Below, piece after piece: positions 18,701-23,822 of a stretch of DNA of 64,000 bases (the first letter of the stretch is position 1; each line of letters opens with the position of its first letter). Origin of the DNA: JAAYDI01 sp052034005. GTDB taxonomy: Bacteria > Planctomycetota > Planctomycetia > Pirellulales > Pirellulaceae. The notes beneath the pieces are model-generated. The model saw only the letters and a list, made by a program, of their open reading frames with translations, did not search any database and was not told the origin of the DNA. The stretch lies in the NCBI GenBank assembly GCA_052034005.1, contig JBPOJB010000009.1, forward strand, positions 1-64,000, given 5' to 3'. Both the position numbers and the translations under genes were made by a program.

Positions 18701-21240
18701 ATGCCGCCCCAATCCCCTGGCCGCGGGCTGGTCGTGGGCAGATAGGTGTCCAGGCCGATCGACTCGTCGAAATAGGAGGTGAAGTAGACCGGCAGGCCGG
18801 GGATGCCCAGGACCTGGAACGCGCCGCCGCTGCGATCCACGCTCAAGAGCGAACTGCCCACGCCGATGCGGGACTGGTTCATCTTGAACTGGACCCCTGC
18901 GTCCACCATCAGTGTGACGCCCCTGGGGACATCCAGCGTCTTGCCGTCCGACAGGATCTGGTTGGGCAGCGGCCCCGGCCCGATCTCATACGCCAGGTTG
19001 TCCTGCAAGGTCAGAAGGTTGCCATCCGCGCCGCCGTTGCCGACGATCCGCACGATGTCGCCCGGGCTGCTGGCCGCCAGCGCGCTGCTGATGGTGCGAT
19101 ACGTGCCCTTGCTCCCGCCGACCAGCGCGCGGTTCAGCTTGTCCACGATGATCGTGTTCGAAGCGCCGACAGCGCGGAAGAAGAAGTTGTACACGCCGCC
19201 GGGCACGCCATCGGCGTCGCCGTCCAGCAGGGTGCCGGGCGCGCCGCTCCGAGTCGCGTCGCGCAACGCGCTGCCGGGCGCCGGGTCCGGCCGGAAATCG
19301 ATCCGCAGGTCGTATGGGCCTTGGCTCTTGCCGCCGAACCCCGTGTTCTCGAACTCCGGGTTGTAGCTGTCGTTGCCGCTGGCCGACACGCCCAGGTAGT
19401 AGGTGCCGGCGCCCAGCCGCAATTGGATGAACGAGTCGTCGCCGAAATAGTCGTCGTTGCGCGCGATGATCACCCGGCTGCCGTCGGCATTCTCGCGGTA
19501 GAGCGTCAGCAGGGTGTCGAGCAGGCTGGAGCTCGGCTGCCGCTCGGCGAACGTCTCGGCCGTCATGACGCCTTCCTGGCCGGCGGCGATCTCGAACCGA
19601 TAAAGGTCGATGTCGTTGCTGTCGGGGCGGTGCAGGTAGAGGCCGTGCAGGATGTCGTGGTTGCCGGGGTAGATCGGTTCGACGGCCGGGCCGGTCAACG
19701 CCTCGTCCGACGCGAACGCCATCAGGGTCGACGGCGGGAGGTCGGTCGCCCGTTCCAGGCCGAGCATGAAACCGATCCCGATCATCGCGGTCTTGTACCA
19801 ATCGCCGTTGAACAGGTTGTTCCACTGGAACGCATTGTCGAGGATCAGCAGGCTCTCCTGGAAATCCGGGTCCACCCGCGCGATGAAATGCGCGTTCACC
19901 TCCGGCTTGACCAGCGCGTGATTCACGACGTCCTCGGCGTACGGATCCAACGCGCGCGGATCGCCCGTCACCACCGTCAGGCCCTTGTCGGTCGTCTCCA
20001 GGAACTGCACGCCCAGGTAGTGCGCCCAGACCTCGAACGCCTCCCGCGCACGCTGCTTCTGCGTCTCGGTGATCAGGTTCTTCAGGGGCAGCCCCTTGTC
20101 GTCCACCCCGTAATCGGCCCGGAAGTTGTACAGGATCGTCGTGATACCTTGGGTGCGATCGGCGCCGAACTGCGGATTGATATGATTGTCGAAACCGCCA
20201 GCCGTCTCCTCGGGAATCTCCCGGTGACCGATGTCGTCGTTGCCGCCCGGGAAGTCCAGCAGGAACGCCTCGGGATCAATGGCGGCACTGACGATTTGCG
20301 ACTGGCTCGTGAGCGTGCCGAGCGGGAAGGCCGTGGCGAAACTCGAACCGATATCCACGGCCGGCGACAACGTCAGCGGGAGCGGGGGAACCTCTTCATC
20401 CGTGCCGATCCGCAAGCGGAATGTCCCGGCACCCACCGGCAGTCCCGTGTCGGGATTGATGAGCTTGTGGAACTCGTCGGCGAACGTCAAGGTCGCCCGG
20501 TCCGCGGCCGCGTCGTAGACGACCGACGTGGGCAGGAAAATCACGTCGTCCGTGTTGCGGACCGTCTCGGCCGTGAAAACCAGCTTGTACAGCGCCGGAT
20601 TCTGCGCGTCCGGCACGTACAGATCGTCATTGTTGAAGTAGACGATGATCTGGTCGCGCCGTTGTGAAAGCGTGCCGTCCGTATTGAGTGTGATCGGCTG
20701 CGGCACGACGGCCACCACCTGCGCGCCCAAGTCCAGTCGGAACTCAATTGTCCGGTCCAGGCCGTTCTGGAACCGCAGGCCGTCCGTGTTGCGCAATGGC
20801 GTCGAGCCCGTGCCCGCGATCACAATGCGGTATAAGTCGTCCGGCAACGTCTGGGCAAACCGCATCACCACCTGGCTCGGCGTGTCCCCCAAACCCACAT
20901 ACCCGGGCCGGATCACGATGTCGTTGCCGTTGCCGAACTCGTGGTCCAGCCCGCTGCGGATGAGACTGATCCCGCTCAGCGAGTTCGGGTCGATCTCCTG
21001 GCCACTGTCAAAATAGAACAGCAGGCTCGAGGGCGCCACATGACGCGTGTCGCCGTCCAGCAACATCTCCTCGCCGTCCGGCTGCACACCCACCAGCACC
21101 GGCGCGGTCGCCAGCAAACGCCGCTCTTCCAATGACTCGACATTCAAATGACGCAACGTCTCGCGACGCGCACGATCCCGGTCGTGCCGACGCAGTGACT
21201 CACAACGGCGGAGAGAGCGATGAGGGCGTCGAAGGGTCAT
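3763..21240 (-). CDS. Giant secreted multidomain protein with LEPR-XLL N-terminus, PPC, propeller, GEVED, cadherin-like and dockerin modules
   Basis: 5,825 residues, roughly 600 kDa. The basic N-terminus leads to LNVESLEERRLLA (about 33-45), the planctomycete LEPR-XLL motif of large exported proteins. Approximate order: Ig-like region; PPC-type domain (545-640); right-handed beta-helix segments (780-1480); more PPC-like domains (1660-1780, 1890-1990); a six-bladed NHL-like propeller with D-x-D-G-D calcium-type loops (2350-2635); PPC-like domains (2640-2735, 2895-3015); several copies of a ~95-aa module with DGQTF...FEFDSDG (about 3300-4600); GEVED (4735-4895); five ~103-aa cadherin-like/VCBS repeats and two related ~90-aa repeats (4895-5620); a type I dockerin pair (5624-5697); a GEGEAEGEGE linker and a tail. 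ATG 21240 follows GGGAGAG. A role as adhesin, S-layer-like protein or scaffold is inference. No membrane anchor is seen at the C-terminus. The frame is intact throughout. Confidence 0.97.
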   Translation of the reverse strand: MTLRRPHRSLRRCESLRRHDRDRARRETLRHLNVESLEERRLLATAPVLVGVQPDGEEMLLDGDTRHVAPSSLLFYFDSGQEIDPNSLSGISLIRSGLDHEFGNGNDIVIRPGYVGLGDTPSQVVMRFAQTLPDDLYRIVIAGTGSTPLRNTDGLRFQNGLDRTIEFRLDLGAQVVAVVPQPITLNTDGTLSQRRDQIIVYFNNDDLYVPDAQNPALYKLVFTAETVRNTDDVIFLPTSVVYDAAADRATLTFADEFHKLINPDTGLPVGAGTFRLRIGTDEEVPPLPLTLSPAVDIGSSFATAFPLGTLTSQSQIVSAAIDPEAFLLDFPGGNDDIGHREIPEETAGGFDNHINPQFGADRTQGITTILYNFRADYGVDDKGLPLKNLITETQKQRAREAFEVWAHYLGVQFLETTDKGLTVVTGDPRALDPYAEDVVNHALVKPEVNAHFIARVDPDFQESLLILDNAFQWNNLFNGDWYKTAMIGIGFMLGLERATDLPPSTLMAFASDEALTGPAVEPIYPGNHDILHGLYLHRPDSNDIDLYRFEIAAGQEGVMTAETFAERQPSSSLLDTLLTLYRENADGSRVIIARNDDYFGDDSFIQLRLGAGTYYLGVSASGNDSYNPEFENTGFGGKSQGPYDLRIDFRPDPAPGSALRDATRSGAPGTLLDGDADGVPGGVYNFFFRAVGASNTIIVDKLNRALVGGSKGTYRTISSALAASSPGDIVRIVGNGGADGNLLTLQDNLAYEIGPGPLPNQILSDGKTLDVPRGVTLMVDAGVQFKMNQSRIGVGSSLLSVDRSGGAFQVLGIPGLPVYFTSYFDESIGLDTYLPTTSPRPGDWGGIVFRNDVDNAEERFNYEREGIFLNYVNHADMRYGGGNVIINSIKQIVTPIHMTEARPTISFNTIRLSADAPLSADPDSFEETSFHAPRFQLKGLFTTYFHRVGPDIHGNLLVENSSNGLFVRITTPAGEAQRKLTVPARFDDTDVVHLLADNLAIAGKSGEPILELARPPVNVVTATRRTGGQMEAGTYHYKIVFVDANGFEGRPSEATVPVTLSGSYRSVRLDKLPAAGGDFVARRIYRSVDGVAGPYVFVNQINTSDTVYTDTRSLAELDPNNLLNRDVPTVLGATLTASTADGTLPAGLYNYRITYAHSVTNVVSPSSDPTISRVLPATGQIQLDHLTPPDPGRYDLIRIYRSADDGAAPYYLVGEIAGTETTFLDTGQTLDEMLQPVTFGVARARTAARLAIDPGIIVKLEGARIESTFGAQLIAEGTPGREIIFTSRSDDRFGAGGTFDTNADGQAQSPRPGDWGGLYIGPIGSASIDHALLTFGGGITKIEGTFKAFNILEVHQADIRLANSVIEYNANGQGGQGPVDRFGRSYNEPATIYVRGAQPILVNNTIQHNAEVAISINANSFTSATLPDTGRSTGLLQRVGNFSFNVGPLIRGNVMLDNPLNAVDIRGETLTTMSVWDDTDIVHVLRGEKVIVPDFHSQVGLLLASSPSASLVIKMDGPGDSFNPNLGAGFTAKGSPLGISDHIGGTMQIIGQPDFPVILTSLKDDTVGAGLLPNGQTLTDTNNDGQATLPAAGDWASVRFEQLANDRNVELILETESPATAAPGENATPDTAQHLGRLASSEYAGDDKLRLGFVVRGALNARNDLDVYSFEAEAGTEVWLDIDRTTNTLNSVVELLDADGVVLARSDDSLLETLDPNLLYRAATMPAWAVNPLQKKADAYQPHNASGLAKDFYSLNPLDAGMRVVLPGVVGVRSTYHVRVRSSSDDLSNLAGGLTTGSYELQIRLRETDEIPGVTVRYAEVRYATNGIELYGLPAHSPLLGEVAEDEEVGGPETNNQIPPTSVPGMGPQDIGNLLATDRGMISIAGRINELDDIDFYEMQVQYPATAGSLFEHASVVFDVDYASGMSRADTIVSVFDSFGRLVLIGRNSNITDDRSGPLDEGSLTDLSRGSVGGLDPFIGPVELPQGTYFVSVTSNARIPSQLDNPDVRLEPINTITRVAEDHILASGGSTAAPPQVDFLLGPHSIPFTSTPDIVALILHSTGEDDEVQLSAAGLDDGVVTRTVGPYPGKVQDLATRLTGNSYTFTTPDADPAPNDSSVGILRGVNTSAPQFIASRDDGIETYQESPTTPGVAVRADVGIRFHAMTYGVLNGDGIERLFAVGSRGDADLQPAGPDYYTNILYQFDPDTGQALSAPQSNRVGNARMRGAGTQIVERGHLDTNVDQGPGGLISGLAILDGKLYALSDTGGVFLVVDPLTNHATLDYLGNVVADAGDVLEKENNDSPAEAHDLDQEVWTKTASPDIGDMTSNTSTTISHITIRGTGDDGYIGNFITHFGGPGADQPTGWAFDQYGDLYIAAAATNRVLKYDGVTGTLIGEFIAPGADGLDRPEGLAFYDRDGDGVEELYVASRGSNTILCYNGQTGAYLATLTNAGLNQPTGLAFGPDTTGDGIPELYVSSFGSDNVYRFDVVAETSERLFPSGRGGLDGPVGLTYHDNRLYIASSLDDSVLVFNAETGRFVGELVPSGSGGLEEPQYLAFGPDANGDGDGELYVSSYATNSVLRYNARTGAFVDDFVYAGNGNLTGPTSVGFLANGHLIVASSGTDSVIEFDTAGKPTFDFYKFTVANDGDRGIFDIDYGMTEEGVGFDSVIAILDSTGALVAMNDDASMRFGQGGSESSRDAYLEIVFDTAGVYYLMVGESPVDRADLTDTYVLHVSLENYVGRSLEGLAANMWRDPSSSGVLVAVDRQGDLYAFTTDGASLAPALFFEGGTASQISTGVQDVMGLSLVTTNLWHISTARRDDKGHGLTNVFDDSRGSASVVKEREPNDTVATAHDLELEFWSLGYDSNIGDTQDPPLNTSTTIPHITVRGGGDKENDWDFYSFKVTAPLAHCIFDIDMDYDEQLDPHGFMDSEIVLLDQYGNILAWLEDSVLPTDGDGGKSLLYDPPLEPCLELDLPAGTYIVAVTQFVNGFIFQPLQPGDFYTLHISVEGHRVDAPLADAGYSFFFGPELTGIVTNAVAGEPVQITSPGHGLEGGERVDVQGVLGIPGANGTFTVSVVDDDTFELDDSDATGTYLGGGVWRLLQIPEDVRGSIVTNPFSLLGYSAEDQPVLYFNYLLDSDASTSIDVVSVSIIVGDGVPQPVAIKGAGLRNMTPDPVTLQPVWQQARIELGDYANLDNLRLVFTFDSADSTASGLEGLLIDDIIIGFAERGEMVSYAYNDPSFTINPDSQTTDALTGEYQLEIRLATDPGFTQRPTAGSPNSLQLARTFDTNERLARQTTLAPTDGSQILDGDTFTISDGINTLVFEFDTDGVVESGHVRVPFEAGFSTQQVCVSVRDAINSAAVQAVLKVRASVSAATIRGTTFADGTLPTGPVDQLVDLAGTAIVTGIRHITYDGFGDSNRFRDQGQVLIHSNFVIDSRDFGIVADGGTRDVEPRLAAGFLEPHPGAARNLRELNNSPAGGLAPGATIENNVIHNEGLGGIHVSGSLAPFEIVPPSDTLQRLSGYFVQDGLTFTVHMYRTSVTFEFEDISGGQRPLGSGVQGGDGWTEGNIPIFYRQSGSNYLAPPWVIPPRPYTQAEMAVAIRDAIQSSILVTNGTTLHANATLENSRWRSSLVVPDGALYGPPLLAVYLDNVSSVEVPRYSVVEARQVPLGRAVQPFQRVINNTVFGNDGLQAFFAQSGLHEPNDRMQSAIETWQGRQQNPEYYSSDASIGDTTETLNDASLDVDFYRFQLGVGERVTIDIDRLTPTFDSVIRLFDARGREVAFNDNANAPGELPSKDSYLDFTATVAGTYYVGVSGKGNEGYDPLSLGNRTGPASVGDYHIEINVIAPRTWVITAVDGTRVADGTTFVVSDLHGSVTYEFDDVNAPGVAEGHIPIVYDSRPVHPQGFNHRGPGYRAPEMAVAMANTIGQGLTGVTAVALGGHSGASGNLPPQTPAIAGDTSVYGFPGFGHDSPYTPPRATSELYVVVRGATRITGDLLFRPMLDENIDQLLPETGILVSDGSSPTLLNNLLANLNAGIWQDASPTTVVGGSIYQHNDLADSNVGSTGDDFNVRMGDYDPLFVNSADRNFYPAPMSPVIDCAIDSLEERVGFALVKNAMGIPVSPILAPDLDAAGLLRSDDPEVDTPAGQGANVFKDRGALDRADFVGPDAVLIVPRDNDAAGIDRDPTPTVVQLAAGDYNSFVIQLVDGLASSESGEGTGVDDLTVDSSRITLTADGQVLEEGVDYIFRYNATTNTMRFMPLAGKWDNDVTYKITLPNEDRFVIVMPDGSQISDGEMFVITDNTGGTVTFEFECGYSLYLPETLTLHVPAAGKGPGGLQDGQTFVVSAGAFGNHTFEFDVNSPPMYLVGNNPIDIAAASTQDELAAAIINALNAKGIGITARYLGDGVIHFGARSNYTINTANCALTQSGRPGIVADGQNIMIADGIHPNTYFEFDSDGSVMAGRVPIRYSAASTRDDIAASIVNAISGSVVGLTPTYFGNGHVYVGGTPSHRLVVSGAPNLWQSGTPGVRSSTVLIIPPQAAGVGGLADGQTFSIQNRPGAPVVFEFDSNGSVTPGNRPILIRSTSTVDQLAGYIIAAINLADVGLTPTYMGGGLIALHDTIHHKTDTLNSKLTQRGVPGGVVPVSFIPDASFDASQFAPLILDAIDNSLLTGVNLAFRGGTSYYINGIQSISGLQNFFISAIKDNAGNSLKPNQANNETHFTILMPGVQFDFGDAPEPYATLLKDNGARHAISGTPLMLGSGITAEDDALLPDGDLDDGVTWEFTTLNPFVPTPITVWSSGLGFLDAWVDFNHDGDWFDDGEQVFASHPLSVGANELTIQMPAQYATDARYETYARFRISSLGALGPLGLAIDGEVEDYRLEIVPGTPPVADDDEYDTTEDLVLDVPAPGVLEGDTDADGDPLSVAQYDALSALGALVTVDADGHFLYDPTTAIKLQMLPAGTVVDDTFTYRATDGGLTSNVATVTIHVAGVNDAPIANDDFYETTENLVLTVDAPGVLENDWDIDTGDVVSIFGFDATSALGAAVTLHSDGRLVYDPTVSTTLQALKAGESLEDTFSYTISDLVGALSTATVTVTVAGVNDPPVASNDTYATDEDSVLNVAAPGVLGNDSDPDGQALQVARYDTTSLYGATVTVYPDGSFTYDPTQAADLQALRPGQSVQDGFSYQATDGVTLSNIAFVLITVDGINDAPEAVDDAYSTDEDTELLVPAPGVLGNDMDKDAGDLLVVISADTQSLLGARVLVGGSGWFLYDPTTAPALQLLKPGQTLQDTFTYTVRDASGETSSATVTVTVSGRNDPPVAADDWYSVLEDDLLQVAAPGLLAGGSDADGDVLQVEAGTLASRYGAAVTLMEDGSFLYDPRSAAPLQALAAGQTLEDTFTYRVTDGTEYSAPATVTVVVTGVNDAPVAVDDFALVPPTGNVTVSVLANDSDIDGTLDPSTVTIITPPAHGTAAVLPDGTIKYTVGGNYSGLDTLTYTVRDNDGAESNVATVSLDFNAPPVAVDDTVEVLKNTPKTINVLANDWDSDGTLVPSSVTIVRGAAHGSLKVNTNGTVLYTPMNKYVGPDAFTYTVRDDDGATSNVATVTISVVENQRPWQNPVNFRDVNADGFISPIDALLIINDINYRGQRQLPNPPIPPLVPPPYLDVNGDGIVSPADALIVINYLNAIGGEGEAEGEGEAVAGAVPRADLVPQPDAALADEFQINPTVPADPVPSRLPSSMPAARPATVPVALALDPEYGLRIGQADVARQLALRDYLVSVDDEDVLELLAADAIHRWDAGDNDQAALLELLLGTRPR

Positions 21241-21273
21241 GAGGTGACTCTCCCAAATACGAACGATGTCGTT

Positions 21274-21306
21274 GGATAACGTGGATAAATCAGATAAATG
21301 GGATAA
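21274..21306. repeat. Four GATAA direct repeats at exact 9-bp spacing
   Basis: GATAA starts at 21275, 21284, 21293 and 21302; three of the four are GGATAA. The array sits 34 bp upstream of the giant gene's ATG. Read on that gene's strand it is four spaced TTATC words. The regular spacing suggests iterated binding of a regulator, or a repeat in the 5' leader. Confidence 0.75.
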
Positions 21307-21488
21307 TTCGCAGGCCCGGTCGCTCAGCGGCGCTCTGGGCCGAACTCGTCTCGTCGAATCGTGGTGCAGCTAACGCACTTGTCCACGACATGCACTTCCC
21401 GTGTCCACACCCGAGGTGCCAGGCCGGGGCAACTCAGGGGGAGGGTAAAACCGGTCGTACGGGTCATATGGATTGTATGGACAACTAA

Positions 21489-21558
21489 TCTAATCCGATC
21501 AACCCACGTTGCAACAGCGCCGGGGGGTTTTGGTCCATGGCAACTAGCCTGGATTAGA
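21489..21558. other. Nested inverted repeats, possible structured RNA or operator
   Basis: Outer arms TCTAATCC (21489-21496) and GGATTAGA (21551-21558) are perfectly complementary. Inside them GTTGC (near 21509) pairs with GCAAC (near 21540). The result is a two-stem extended hairpin of 70 nt in the ftsH upstream spacer. No known RNA family is recognised. Confidence 0.3.
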
Positions 21559-21583
21559 GCCGTTTGCGGAAACGAACGCCAGA

Positions 21584-21599
21584 AAAATGCAAGCATTTT
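21584..21599. promoter_or_regulatory. AT-rich dyad, possible operator
   Basis: AAAATGC-AA-GCATTTT is a perfect 7-bp inverted repeat with a 2-nt centre, too tight for an RNA hairpin but typical of a dimeric regulator site. It lies about 290 bp upstream of ftsH. Confidence 0.4.
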
Positions 21600-21813
21600 G
21601 CGCGTGGCGACCGGGCTCTGGACCACCGGGGCAGCAGGCCCAGGCCGCTGAGGTGCGAATACCGCTGGAATGGGAGGATAACACCCTTCGCCAGATGTGA
21701 TTTGAATCTCCGCGGATCCGGCGTCAGGCGAGCCATCGGCCGCGCGGCGGACGGTCATCGGAGGACTCGTGCGGGGTGCGGGGGGCCCACATCGCAATTC
21801 TGTGGGACGCGCT

Positions 21814-21819
21814 CTACAA
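21814..21819 (+). promoter_or_regulatory. Candidate -10 box (TACAAT) for ftsH
   Basis: TACAAT lies 72 nt upstream of the ftsH ATG and matches the -10 form used at other genes in the window (for example at 53846). There is no clear -35 at 16-18 bp, so the call is tentative. Confidence 0.3.
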
Positions 21820-21890
21820 TTGGCGTGGCCGCGATGGTGAGCCCGTGCCCCCCTTCAGAGAGAGCCAGTCGTTGCAAGGGCGTTTTGTTC

Positions 21891-23819
21891 ATGGAGAATC
21901 CGTCACGAGAGAGCCGAAAACCGACGGGCGAGTCGAAGTCGCGGATCCGCCGTCCGGGTCCCAACCTGTGGGTGTTCCTGGTCATTGCGGGGGTGATGGC
22001 GGTGATGCTGCTGATCACCCGTGGTCCGCGTCGATCGACGATCACGTATTCACTCTTCCTGGACCAGATTCGCCAGGGGAACGTGCTGTACGTGCAGATG
22101 GACGACCAGGAGGCGGTCGGCCTGTTCCAGGATCCTCCTCCGGAGCCCGATTCGTACGATCGCAACGGCGAGCGGAAGCCGGGCCACCCCGGCGCGAAGT
22201 TGCACGCGCATTTCCGGGTCGTCTTGCCGCGTGACGACGGTTCGCGCAAGGAGTTGAGCACGCTGCTCGACGAGAAGAAGCTCTTGCGGGAGTACGAGGC
22301 GCCGAGCAACGCGCTGTTGATGCTGTACGTGTTGTTGCTGTTCGTGCCGTTGGCGCTGTTTGCGTTCTTCTGGCTGTCGTATCGTCGGACGCGCGACCAG
22401 ATGATGGGCGGCGGGTTCCTGATGGGGTTCAGCAAGAGTCCGGCCAAGCGTTACGAAGCCGTATCGCAGCCGGTGACGTTCAAGGACGTGGCCGGCCTGG
22501 AGGGCGTCAAGGCGGACCTGGAGGAGATCGTGGAGTATCTGCGCAGTCCGCAGCGGTTCGAGCGGCTGGGCGGCCGGGTCCCCAAGGGCGTGCTGCTCAA
22601 CGGGCCGCCCGGGACGGGCAAGACGCTGTTGGCGCGCGCGGTGGCGGGCGAGGCGAGCGTTCCGTTCTACTCGGTGACCGGATCCGAGTTCATTCAGATG
22701 TTTGTCGGGGTGGGGGCGAGCCGTGTGCGGGACCTGTTCAAGACGGCCAAGGAGAACTCGCCGGCGATCATTTTCATTGACGAGATTGACGCGGTGGGCC
22801 GGCAGCGGGGTGCGGGCCTGGGCGGCGGGCATGACGAGCGCGAGCAGACGCTCAACCAGATCCTCAGCGAGATGGACGGCTTCACGCAGAACGATTCGGT
22901 GATCGTGTTGGCGTCCACCAACCGGCCGGACGTGCTCGACCCGGCCTTGCTGCGTCCGGGCCGTTTCGATCGCCACATCACGGTGGATCGACCGACGCTC
23001 AAGGGGCGGCTGGAGATCTTCAAGGTCCACGTGCGGGACGTGCCGTTGGATGACGACGTGGACCTCAACCGCCTGGCGGCGGCCACGGTCGGGCTCACGG
23101 GTGCCGACATCCGCAACATCGTCAACGAAGCCGCGCTCTGGGCCGCGCGGCAGGATTCGAGCCGCGTCACGATGGCCGACTTCGACTATGCCCGCGACAA
23201 GGTGCTCATGGGGGCCAAGCGTGAGGAGGTGCTGTCGGACCGGGAGAAGGAGAAGACGGCCTACCACGAAGCGGGGCACACGCTGACGGCCTGGCGGTCG
23301 CCCGGCGCCCATCGCGTGCACAAAGTGACGATCATCCCGCGCGGCCGCGCGCTGGGCGTCACGCACACCGTGCCCACCGAGGACCGGCTGAGCGTGGCGG
23401 AGCACGAGTTGCGCGATCATCTGGTGGTCATGTTGGGCGGCCGGGCGGCGGAGAAGCTGATCTATCACGAAACCACAGCCGGCGCGGAGGTCGATCTGGA
23501 GCGGGCGACCGGCGTGGCGCGGCGCATGGTGACCCATTGGGGGATGAGCGAGCGGTTGGGCCCGGTCAGCTACAAGATCTCGGATGACGATCCGTTCCTG
23601 GGCCGCGAGATCCATCGGCAGCGCATGTTCAGCGAGCACACGATGGAGTTGATCGACGAAGAGGTGGCGCGCATCCTGCAGACGGCCGCCCAGAACGCCG
23701 AGAAACTGCTGGTGGACCACCGTGACGAGTTGGAGAAGCTGGCCCAGGCGCTGTTGTCCTCCGAGGAACTCACCGAACAAGAGATCCGGAACCTGATCGG
23801 CCCCTCGGTCCATGAGTGA
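21891..23819 (+). CDS. ftsH: ATP-dependent zinc metalloprotease FtsH
   Basis: Membrane-bound AAA+ protease that unfolds and degrades misfolded membrane proteins and selected cytosolic regulators. 642 aa. There are two transmembrane segments (about 26-43 and 140-163) flanking a periplasmic domain with a Pro- and charge-rich stretch at 81-120. The AAA module has Walker A GPPGTGKT (238-245), Walker B IIFIDEID (293-300), and the second region of homology STNRPDVLDPALLRPGRFDR (R residues 355-361). The zinc site is HEAGH (459-463), with the third ligand Asp in TAGAEVDLERAT. I chose ATG 21891 (MENPSRESRK), preceded by AAGGG; longer in-frame extensions run through the spacer and do not look protein-like. 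The rsgA gene follows after 3 nt. The paired genome may hold other ftsH copies, as planctomycetes often do. Confidence 0.97.
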   Translation: MENPSRESRKPTGESKSRIRRPGPNLWVFLVIAGVMAVMLLITRGPRRSTITYSLFLDQIRQGNVLYVQMDDQEAVGLFQDPPPEPDSYDRNGERKPGHPGAKLHAHFRVVLPRDDGSRKELSTLLDEKKLLREYEAPSNALLMLYVLLLFVPLALFAFFWLSYRRTRDQMMGGGFLMGFSKSPAKRYEAVSQPVTFKDVAGLEGVKADLEEIVEYLRSPQRFERLGGRVPKGVLLNGPPGTGKTLLARAVAGEASVPFYSVTGSEFIQMFVGVGASRVRDLFKTAKENSPAIIFIDEIDAVGRQRGAGLGGGHDEREQTLNQILSEMDGFTQNDSVIVLASTNRPDVLDPALLRPGRFDRHITVDRPTLKGRLEIFKVHVRDVPLDDDVDLNRLAAATVGLTGADIRNIVNEAALWAARQDSSRVTMADFDYARDKVLMGAKREEVLSDREKEKTAYHEAGHTLTAWRSPGAHRVHKVTIIPRGRALGVTHTVPTEDRLSVAEHELRDHLVVMLGGRAAEKLIYHETTAGAEVDLERATGVARRMVTHWGMSERLGPVSYKISDDDPFLGREIHRQRMFSEHTMELIDEEVARILQTAAQNAEKLLVDHRDELEKLAQALLSSEELTEQEIRNLIGPSVHE

Positions 23820-23822
23820 GCT

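Larger units (their letters stand above)
21241..21890. other. Divergent intergenic region between the giant gene and ftsH
   Basis: 650 bp without a convincing gene. It is clearly richer in A+T than its flanks, especially 21255-21310 and 21460-21600. It contains a four-copy GATAA array, a nested inverted-repeat element (21489-21558), an AT-rich dyad (21584-21599) and a TACAAT before ftsH. A minus-strand TACAAT at 21472-21477 with TTGATC 19 bp upstream could start the giant gene's transcript, but the spacing is poor. Open frames here look like shadows. Confidence 0.7.

Noticed and set aside
16339..20667. Another long plus-strand frame across the giant gene
   Set aside because: Same shadow composition and no recognisable domain, while the opposite strand encodes LEPR-XLL, PPC and beta-helix domains.
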